From positions 1 through 11,428 of the forward strand of contig DATHVD010000033.1 in NCBI GenBank assembly GCA_035461525.1: DNA of 11,428 nt, in the 5' to 3' direction. This document shows, piece by piece, positions 6,908-11,428 of the stretch. The notes under the pieces are model-generated. The model was not told where the DNA came from. It made no database searches and was given only the letters and a program-made list of their open reading frames with translations. The translations under genes and the position numbers were made by a program. Position 1 is the stretch's first letter; each line of letters opens with the position of its first letter. The DNA comes from JAIBJN01 sp035461525 (GTDB lineage: Bacteria > Actinomycetota > Thermoleophilia > Gaiellales > Gaiellaceae).

Positions 6908-6915
6908 GAGTACAT

Positions 6916-7821
6916 ATGTGCGGCATCGTCGGACTGTTCGCAAAGACGCCTGAGATCGAGGAGGCGCTCGGCACCCACCTGGCCGAGATGCTCGTCCAGA
7001 TGGACGATCGCGGCCCAGACAGCGCGGGCGTGGCCGTCTACCGCGATCCGGCGCCGCCCGGGTCGAGCAAGCTGACGCTCTTCTCGACCGACCCGCTGGA
7101 GGACTGGGACGCGCTCCGTGCCGAGCTCGCCAACGCGTTCGGCGAGGCGTCCGAGGCCCGCGTCCGCTCGAGCCATGCCGTCGTGCTCGTCGAGGCCGAG
7201 GCGACTGAGGCGGAGGGGTGGGTGCGGGAGACCCGCCCGGACCTGCGCGTGATGAGCGCCGGGACGGCGATCGAGATCTACAAGGAGACCGGCCGGCCGC
7301 AGGAGTTCGCACGTCGCTTCGCCCTCGAGGACTTCCGCGGCAGCCACGCGCTCGGCCACACGCGCATGGCGACGGAGAGCCGGGTCACGACCGAGGGGTC
7401 GCATCCCTTCTCGACCGGGCTCGACCTCTGCCTCGTCCACAACGGGTCGCTGTCGAACCACAACCGCTTGCGCCAGTCGCTTCGGCGCGAAGGCATCGAG
7501 TTCCAGACGGAGAACGACACCGAGGTCGCCGCCGGTTACCTCGCGTGGCGGCTACGCGGGGGCGCCTCGCTCGAGGAGGCCCTCGAAGGCTGCCTCGGCG
7601 ACCTCGACGGCTTCTACACCTTCCTCGTCGGCACCATCGACGGCTTCGCGGTCCTGCGCGACCCGATCGCGTGCAAGCCCGCCGTGCTCGCCGAGACGGA
7701 CGACTGGGTGGCGATGGGGTCCGAGTGGCGCGCGCTCGCCGTCCTCCCCGGCGCGGCCGACGCGCGGATGTGGGAGCCGGCACCGGGCGTCGTGTACGCG
7801 TGGGAGCGCGCCAAGGTCTAA
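6916..7821 (+). CDS. mgsA: Class II glutamine amidotransferase subunit of split glutamate synthase / N-methylglutamate synthase (GlxB/MgsA)
   Basis: This N-terminal-nucleophile amidotransferase (301 residues) would release ammonia or methylamine from glutamine or gamma-glutamylmethylamide and pass it to the FMN subunit. The start is fixed because Cys2 (MCGIVGLF) must become the N-terminal catalytic residue after Met removal. Other hallmarks are RGPDSAG (32-38), GHTRMATES (147-155), HNGSLSNH (175-182) and ENDTEVAAGYLAW, which build the glutamine pocket. The region between about 60 and 120, longer than in purine amidotransferases, is typical of the Glx/Mgs group. The stop TAA is only 2 nt before the next ATG, so it is cotranscribed with the GXGXG and FMN subunits. 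Separate amidotransferase, GXGXG and FMN genes are the mark of GlxBCD/MgsABC; the large GltB chain fuses them in another order. Confidence 0.85.
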   Translation: MCGIVGLFAKTPEIEEALGTHLAEMLVQMDDRGPDSAGVAVYRDPAPPGSSKLTLFSTDPLEDWDALRAELANAFGEASEARVRSSHAVVLVEAEATEAEGWVRETRPDLRVMSAGTAIEIYKETGRPQEFARRFALEDFRGSHALGHTRMATESRVTTEGSHPFSTGLDLCLVHNGSLSNHNRLRQSLRREGIEFQTENDTEVAAGYLAWRLRGGASLEEALEGCLGDLDGFYTFLVGTIDGFAVLRDPIACKPAVLAETDDWVAMGSEWRALAVLPGAADARMWEPAPGVVYAWERAKV

Positions 7822-7823
7822 GG

Positions 7824-8537
7824 ATGGAAGCGGCCGCGACGACCGCGGTCGAGGTCGTCGACCTCGCCGCGACACCCCTCCGGGAGCTGAACCAGCGGCT
7901 GCACGACCTGGCCGCGGGCGAGCCCGGCGCCCAGCGCTGGCGCGTCGTCAACCCGAACGGCGCCCATGCGGTCGCCTGCGGCATCGACGCGGAGATCGAG
8001 GTCGAGATCGAAGGCCACGTCGGCTACTACTGCGCGGGCATGAACAAGCTCGCGACCGTCCGCGTCCACGGCAACGCGGGACCGGGTTTGGCCGAGAACA
8101 TCATGTCCGGCACGGTCGTGGTCGACGGCAACGCGAGCCAGTCCGCTGCAGCCACCGGCCGGGGCGGGCTCGTCGTCGTCCAGGGCGACGCAGCGGCCCG
8201 CTGCGGAATCTCGATGAAGGGCGTGGACATCGTCGTAGGCGGCTCCGTCGGGCACCTGAGCGGGTTCATGGCCCAGACCGGCCGCCTCCTCGTCTGCGGC
8301 GACGCCGGCGACGCGCTCGGCGACTCGATCTACGAGGCGCGGGTCTACGTCCGGGGCTCGGTCGCGGGGCTCGGCGCCGACTGCGTCGAGAAGGAGCTGC
8401 GGAAGGAGCACGCGGACGAGGTGCGCGACCTCCTCGCCTGCGCAGGAATCGACGACGTCGATCCCGCGGAGTTCCGCCGCTACGGGTCGGCGCGGCAGCT
8501 CTACACGTTCAAGGTCGACAACGCGAGCGCCTACTGA
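7824..8537 (+). CDS. mgsB: GXGXG-motif subunit of split glutamate synthase / N-methylglutamate synthase (GlxC/MgsB)
   Basis: This 237-residue protein corresponds to the C-terminal GXGXG domain of GltB, a right-handed beta-helix with structural rather than catalytic function that braces the amidotransferase and synthase domains. From about residue 70 it shows the regular Gly-rich strand repeats: VHGNAGPGLAENIMSGTV, GNASQSAAATGRGGLVVV, GDAAARCGISMKGVDIVV, GSVGHLSGFMAQTGRLLV, GDAGDALGDSIYEARVYV and GSVAGLGADCVEKEL. A short helical C-terminus ends in RRYGSARQLYTFKVDNASAY. ATG 7824 follows the amidotransferase stop by two bases with AAGG before it. The stop TGA at 8535-8537 overlaps the next ATG by one base, indicating translational coupling. 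Confidence 0.85.
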   Translation: MEAAATTAVEVVDLAATPLRELNQRLHDLAAGEPGAQRWRVVNPNGAHAVACGIDAEIEVEIEGHVGYYCAGMNKLATVRVHGNAGPGLAENIMSGTVVVDGNASQSAAATGRGGLVVVQGDAAARCGISMKGVDIVVGGSVGHLSGFMAQTGRLLVCGDAGDALGDSIYEARVYVRGSVAGLGADCVEKELRKEHADEVRDLLACAGIDDVDPAEFRRYGSARQLYTFKVDNASAY

Positions 8538-9871
8538 TGGCGGCCGAGGCACGCGAGAACTGGGGCCTGCGCGAGTCGGCGCTCTTCGACCGGACGGTCA
8601 TCGCCGAGATCCAGCGCGCCGCCCGCGAGGGCATCTACGACATCCGCGGCTTCGGCGCGAAGCGGCCCGTCCCCCACTTCGACGACCTCCTCCTGCTCGG
8701 CGCCAGCGTCTCCCGCTATCCGCTCGAGGGCTACCGGGAGCGGTGCGACACGAACGTGACTCTCGGGACGCGCTTCGCCAAGCGGCCGCTCGAGCTCCGG
8801 ATCCCGATCACGATCGCGGGCATGAGCTTCGGCGCCCTTTCCGCCCCGGCGAAGGAGGCGCTCGGCCGCGGGGCGACCGAAGCCGGGACGTCGACGACGA
8901 CCGGAGACGGGGGCATGACGCCCGAGGAGCGGGAGCACTCGGCGCTACTCGTCTACCAGCTCCTTCCCTCCCGCTACGGCATGAACCCGGACGACCTTCG
9001 CAAGGCGGACGCGATCGAGATCGTCGTGGGCCAGGGCGCGAAGCCGGGCGGTGGCGGCATGCTGCTCGGCCACAAGATCTCCGACCGCGTCGCCGAGATG
9101 CGTGACCTCCCGAAGGGGATCGACCAGCGCAGCGCCTCGCGTCACCCGGACTGGACGGGCCCGGACGACCTCGAGATCAAGATCGGCGAGCTGCGCGAGA
9201 TCACGGACTGGGAGAAGCCGATCCTCGTGAAGGTCGGCGCGACGCGCACGTACTACGACGTCCAGCTCGCCGTCAAGGCCGGAGCCGACGCGATCGTCGT
9301 CGACGGGATGCAGGGAGGGACCGCGGCCACGCAGGAGGTCTTCATCGAGCATGTGGGCATCCCGACCCTCCCCGCCGTGCGCCTCGCCGTCGAAGCTCTC
9401 ACCGAGCTCGCCTTGCACCGCCGAGTCCAGCTGATCGTCTCCGGAGGGATCCGGACGGGCGCCGACGTGGCCAAGGCGCTCGCCCTCGGCGCCGACGCGG
9501 TCTCCATCGGAACGGCCGCCCTCATCGCCATGGGCGACAACAGCCCCGAGTACGAGGAGGCGTACCGGAAGATCGGCGCGTCGGCCGGGTACTACGACGA
9601 CTGGCAGGCGGGCCGCGACCCTGTGGGGATCTCGACGCAGGACGAGGAGCTCGCCGCCCGCTTCGACCCGATCCTCGGCGGGCGCCGGATCGCCAACTAC
9701 CTGCGCGTGCTGACGCTGGAAACTCAGACGCTCGCGCGCGCGTGCGGCAAGTCGCACGTTCACAACCTCGAGCCTGAGGACCTCGTCGCGCTCACCGTCG
9801 AGGCGGCCGCGATGGCGAGGGTACCGCTCGCCGGGACGGACTGGATCCCGGGCACCGAGCCGCGGGGATAG
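8537..9871 (+). CDS. mgsC: FMN-binding synthase subunit of split glutamate synthase / N-methylglutamate synthase (GlxD/MgsC)
   Basis: This 444-residue TIM-barrel enzyme is homologous to the FMN domain of glutamate synthase. It would use the amine channelled from the amidotransferase to make glutamate from 2-oxoglutarate or, in methylotrophs, N-methylglutamate. Diagnostic stretches are IPITIAGMSFGALSAPAKEAL (about residues 91-111, exact limits approximate), TSTTTGDGGMTPEE, IEIVVGQGAKPGGGGMLLGHKI, PILVKVGATRTYYDVQLA, GADAIVVDGMQGGTAA, the phosphate-binding LIVSGGIRTGADVAKALALG, and the C-terminal LARACGKSHVHNLEPEDL. The region that carries the three Cys ligands of the 3Fe-4S cluster in GltB (CxxxxxCPVGxxTQ) reads WQAGRDPVGISTQ, without any Cys. 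Last gene of the operon; the stop is at 9869-9871. Confidence 0.88.
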   Translation: MAAEARENWGLRESALFDRTVIAEIQRAAREGIYDIRGFGAKRPVPHFDDLLLLGASVSRYPLEGYRERCDTNVTLGTRFAKRPLELRIPITIAGMSFGALSAPAKEALGRGATEAGTSTTTGDGGMTPEEREHSALLVYQLLPSRYGMNPDDLRKADAIEIVVGQGAKPGGGGMLLGHKISDRVAEMRDLPKGIDQRSASRHPDWTGPDDLEIKIGELREITDWEKPILVKVGATRTYYDVQLAVKAGADAIVVDGMQGGTAATQEVFIEHVGIPTLPAVRLAVEALTELALHRRVQLIVSGGIRTGADVAKALALGADAVSIGTAALIAMGDNSPEYEEAYRKIGASAGYYDDWQAGRDPVGISTQDEELAARFDPILGGRRIANYLRVLTLETQTLARACGKSHVHNLEPEDLVALTVEAAAMARVPLAGTDWIPGTEPRG

Positions 9872-9872
9872 T

Positions 9873-9893
9873 GCCGGTCAGGGCGCCCCCGGC
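9873..9893 (+). terminator. Weak hairpin after the operon, possible terminator
   Basis: GCCGG (9873-9877) pairs with CCGGC (9889-9893) across an 11-nt loop that itself contains the palindrome GGGCGCCC. It starts right behind the mgsC stop and has no U-tract, so it is only a candidate. Confidence 0.25.
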
Positions 9894-9922
9894 GCAGAAT
9901 CGGCATGGTTTCGGCTCGAATC

Positions 9923-9962
9923 GCGCGCCACGCGTGCGGTTCTTCCCGTTACGCTGAGAGCG
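9923..9962 (+). repeat. Intergenic palindromic repeat, copy C (partial, direct to B)
   Basis: By hand alignment 31 of 40 positions match the first 40 nt of copy B, including CCACGCGTGCG and CGTTACGCT and the kept CGCT-nnn-AGCG stem (loop GAG here, CAT in B). After 9962 similarity ends abruptly and the right-hand gene block begins, so the GGGG-TGG-CCCC part is missing. Confidence 0.6.
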
Positions 9963-9971
9963 TTCCCCGGC

Positions 9972-10439
9972 GTGATCGAGCAGCTGCGGCCGGTGATCAA
10001 CGAGAAGATGGCGACGGCGAAGGCTCAGGCGGACGCGAAGGCTTACGCGGAGTCCCCGGAGGCTCGAGCGAAGATCGCCAAGGGCGTCGCTGAGAAGCTG
10101 AGGGAGCGCGAGGCTCTCGCGGATTCCGCACGAGCGTTGCTCGCGTCCGAAGGCTATCCCGGTAACGAGCTTGGCTCGCTCTCGGACGATGAGGTTCTGC
10201 ATCTGAGCCGGATCGACGTTCGGCCTGAGCTGCTCTCGGCCGAGGAGCGGGACGCTGCTGCGCTGCATCTGGTGCAGAGCGGCGAGTGGGGCCAGCTCGA
10301 TGAGATGGCGAGGTTCGCCGCTGCTCGCGACTTGAGCGGTGACGGCGACGCACGGGCCTTCCTAGCTTCGATGGACAACTACGCGGCGATGCTGACCGGC
10401 CAGGACCGCGGCGGCGAGGACGGAGGCGAGGATGCCTAA
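9972..10439 (+). CDS. Hypothetical protein, first gene of a small-gene block
   Basis: Not recognised. From the GTG at 9972 it encodes 155 residues with a highly charged, Ala-rich helical first half (KAQADAKAYAESPEARAKIA), a middle stretch GSLSDDEVLHLSRIDVRPEL and a very acidic tail (GGEDGGEDA). There is no signal peptide, membrane segment or Cys. The start is uncertain: the GTG lies 9 nt after repeat C and has only GAGAG as a possible ribosome site; ATG at 10008 is an alternative, and the gene may have been cut at its 5' end by whatever joined it to the repeat. The gene overlaps the next by 8 nt. Ala is often GCT and Leu often CTG, unlike the operon to the left. The general look (small, acidic, helical, tightly packed) would fit a phage or plasmid protein, but this is inference. 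Confidence 0.55.
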   Translation: MIEQLRPVINEKMATAKAQADAKAYAESPEARAKIAKGVAEKLREREALADSARALLASEGYPGNELGSLSDDEVLHLSRIDVRPELLSAEERDAAALHLVQSGEWGQLDEMARFAAARDLSGDGDARAFLASMDNYAAMLTGQDRGGEDGGEDA

Positions 10440-11109
10440 GAATCCCGGCTCTTACTCGCTGCTGGACGTTCCGCCGGCACCCGGTGACGGCTCCCGCTTC
10501 TACCTGGCTCGCACGACCGGCGGCTGGAAGGCGGACCCCGGCGAGCAGCTCGGGGACGCGGCCATGGCTCTCGCGCGGGCGAGGCGTAGCCGGCAGCCGA
10601 AGGCTGACCCGCCGAAGGTTACGGTGAAGCTCAAGTACGCGACGGCCGCGGGCTTGCAGGATCGCGGCGAAGTCACTGGCCCTCAGACTCTCGCCGCGAC
10701 CCGCCCCGGCCGGCTCGGCCAGACGGGCGACCTTGCCGCCGGCTCGCTGCTCGACTCCTTCCTGCTCGGTGAGGAGGCTTGGAAGTCCGCGACGGACGCT
10801 CAGGTGTGGGAGGCGCTGCGCGCCACTGTCGAAGCTCACGAGCTAACTGGCTCCGGCCTCCGCGAGCTGAACGATGGGACAGCCCTCGCGATCTGCGCGC
10901 GGGCCGGCCTTCACGTCTCTGCTGACGCCCTGCCGCACCCGTTCAAGGCTCAGCAGCCCCCGAAGTCGCCTGGCAGCTCGAACGTTGTCAAGACGGTGGA
11001 CGGCGAACGGGTGAAGATCGTCAAGCGGCGCGGCGACGTGCTGGTCGCTGAGGACGGCCGCGAGTTCGTGGGTGTGAAGGGTCGGCCTAACGTGGTGGAG
11101 CCAGCATGA
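10432..11109 (+). CDS. Hypothetical protein, second gene of the block
   Basis: Not recognised. It has 225 residues, starting at an ATG preceded by GGAGGCGAGG inside the end of the previous gene. It has a Pro/Gly-rich N-terminus (MPKNPGSYSLLDVPPAPGDG), a basic middle (ARARRSRQPKADPPKVTVKLKY), an Ala/Leu helical part (SLLDSFLLGEEAWKSATDAQ) and a C-terminal beta-like segment (GERVKIVKRRGDVLVAEDGR). No membrane segment or signal peptide is visible. Its stop overlaps the next start as ATGA at 11106-11109, so the block is translationally coupled. A DNA- or RNA-binding role would fit the basic patches, but nothing in the sequence proves it. Confidence 0.6.
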   Translation: MPKNPGSYSLLDVPPAPGDGSRFYLARTTGGWKADPGEQLGDAAMALARARRSRQPKADPPKVTVKLKYATAAGLQDRGEVTGPQTLAATRPGRLGQTGDLAAGSLLDSFLLGEEAWKSATDAQVWEALRATVEAHELTGSGLRELNDGTALAICARAGLHVSADALPHPFKAQQPPKSPGSSNVVKTVDGERVKIVKRRGDVLVAEDGREFVGVKGRPNVVEPA

Positions 11110-11369
11110 CGAACGGGCCGTCTACTCGGCCGGCGAAGCATTACGCGGGGCATGACCACCCGGCGAAGGCCGAGGACGGCGGCGGTGTGAAGCATCGCGC
11201 TCGCGCCGGCTTGCCGCAGCGGTGGGCGGTGCCGGTCGAGGACGGTTCCAACCTCACGCTGACGGACAAGCGGGGAGTCGGCGGCATCATCGTGCTGGTA
11301 GCGGAGGACGGTTCGCTCTGGACGTTCGACCATCGCGCCGGCTACGCGGTGCCGTTCGAGGAGAGCTGA
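11106..11369 (+). CDS. Hypothetical protein, third gene of the block
   Basis: Not recognised. It has 87 residues, coupled to its neighbours by ATGA at the start and TGATG at the end. The N-terminus is His/Lys-rich (KHYAGHDHPAKAEDGGGVKH); the C-terminal half (RWAVPVEDGSNLTLTDKRGV, then IIVLVAEDGSLWTFDHRAGY) looks like a small beta-structured domain. The two VxEDGS repeats in it are notable. It shows no Cys, no signal peptide and no homology that I can name. Confidence 0.55.
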   Translation: MTNGPSTRPAKHYAGHDHPAKAEDGGGVKHRARAGLPQRWAVPVEDGSNLTLTDKRGVGGIIVLVAEDGSLWTFDHRAGYAVPFEES

Positions 11370-11428
11370 TGCGCTTCCGCATCGACGGCGCGGGAGAAGT
11401 GGCCGGCGACGAGCTGCCCTCGGTCCTC
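11369..11428 (+). CDS. Start of a fourth block gene, cut by the right edge
   Basis: The ATG at 11369 overlaps the preceding TGA by one base (TGATG) and stays open for 20 codons (MRFRIDGAGEVAGDELPSVL) to the window end. Too little is present to identify it; it is listed because the coupling is the same as between the other genes of the block. Confidence 0.45.
   Translation, partial: MRFRIDGAGEVAGDELPSVL

Noticed and set aside
5880..6974. Long minus-strand open frame opposite the glutamine synthetase gene
   Set aside because: Same reason: the plus strand has all family motifs, and the antisense product has none.
7218..7823. Extension of the GXGXG subunit frame back to 7218
   Set aside because: This part overlaps the amidotransferase gene in another frame and gives an Arg-rich shadow; the ATG at 7824 fits the family length and the operon spacing.
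9997..10839. Minus-strand open frame of 280 codons over the right-hand block
   Set aside because: The plus strand shows coupled starts and stops and consistent coding style over the same bases; the minus product is Arg/Pro/Ser-rich and featureless.
1..11428. CRISPR array, rRNA or tRNA genes, insertion sequence
   Set aside because: No regularly spaced direct repeats, no rRNA-like or complete tRNA-like sequence and no transposase-like protein were seen on either strand.

Overview
The window is GC-rich DNA, very probably actinobacterial. The codon use (almost all G or C at third positions), a GAF/PucR-type activator and promoters of TTGAAC-17-TAnnnT form would fit Thermoleophilia-like soil or water actinobacteria. 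That placement is an inference from style, not a phylogeny.

Left part (1-3115): on the minus strand, the start of a MobA-like molybdenum cofactor guanylyltransferase runs off the left edge. It is preceded by the wreck of a SAM-dependent methyltransferase that lacks its N-terminus and an internal block. At about 631-637 this is fused head-to-head to a plus-strand formate dehydrogenase catalytic subunit, which lacks its own N-terminus. The dehydrogenase reading frame is crossed by one in-frame TGA at 1448-1450. That TGA sits exactly at the catalytic Sec/Cys position of the family and is followed by a stem-loop with a UGGUCA apical loop, so it is best read as selenocysteine, not as a stop or frameshift.

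Middle (3116-5438): a hairpin-rich intergenic stretch holds two promoter-like sites and two strong stem-loops. It leads to a GAF - GGDEF-like - PucR-HTH transcriptional regulator that has no normal start codon before its first GAF helix. A repeat element of about 62-77 nt lies on either side of this gene in inverted orientation, and a shorter third copy lies after the next operon.

Operon (5439-9871): a type III / GlnT-like glutamine synthetase (candidate gamma-glutamylmethylamide synthetase, GmaS) is followed by a glutamate synthase split into three genes: class II amidotransferase, GXGXG subunit and FMN-binding synthase subunit. The last three overlap or nearly touch. This is the glnT-glxBCD / gmaS-mgsABC set. 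In methylotrophs it makes N-methylglutamate from methylamine, whose later oxidation releases formaldehyde; formate dehydrogenase plus MobA would then finish C1 oxidation. The N-methylglutamate dehydrogenase genes that would settle this are not in the window, so a role in general amine or glutamate metabolism remains open.

Right part (9872-11428): just after the third repeat copy, codon choice changes (many more GCT and other T-ending codons). A compact run of four small, unrecognised, overlapping genes begins there and leaves the window. It looks like a phage, prophage or plasmid-type module, but no protein in it is recognisable.
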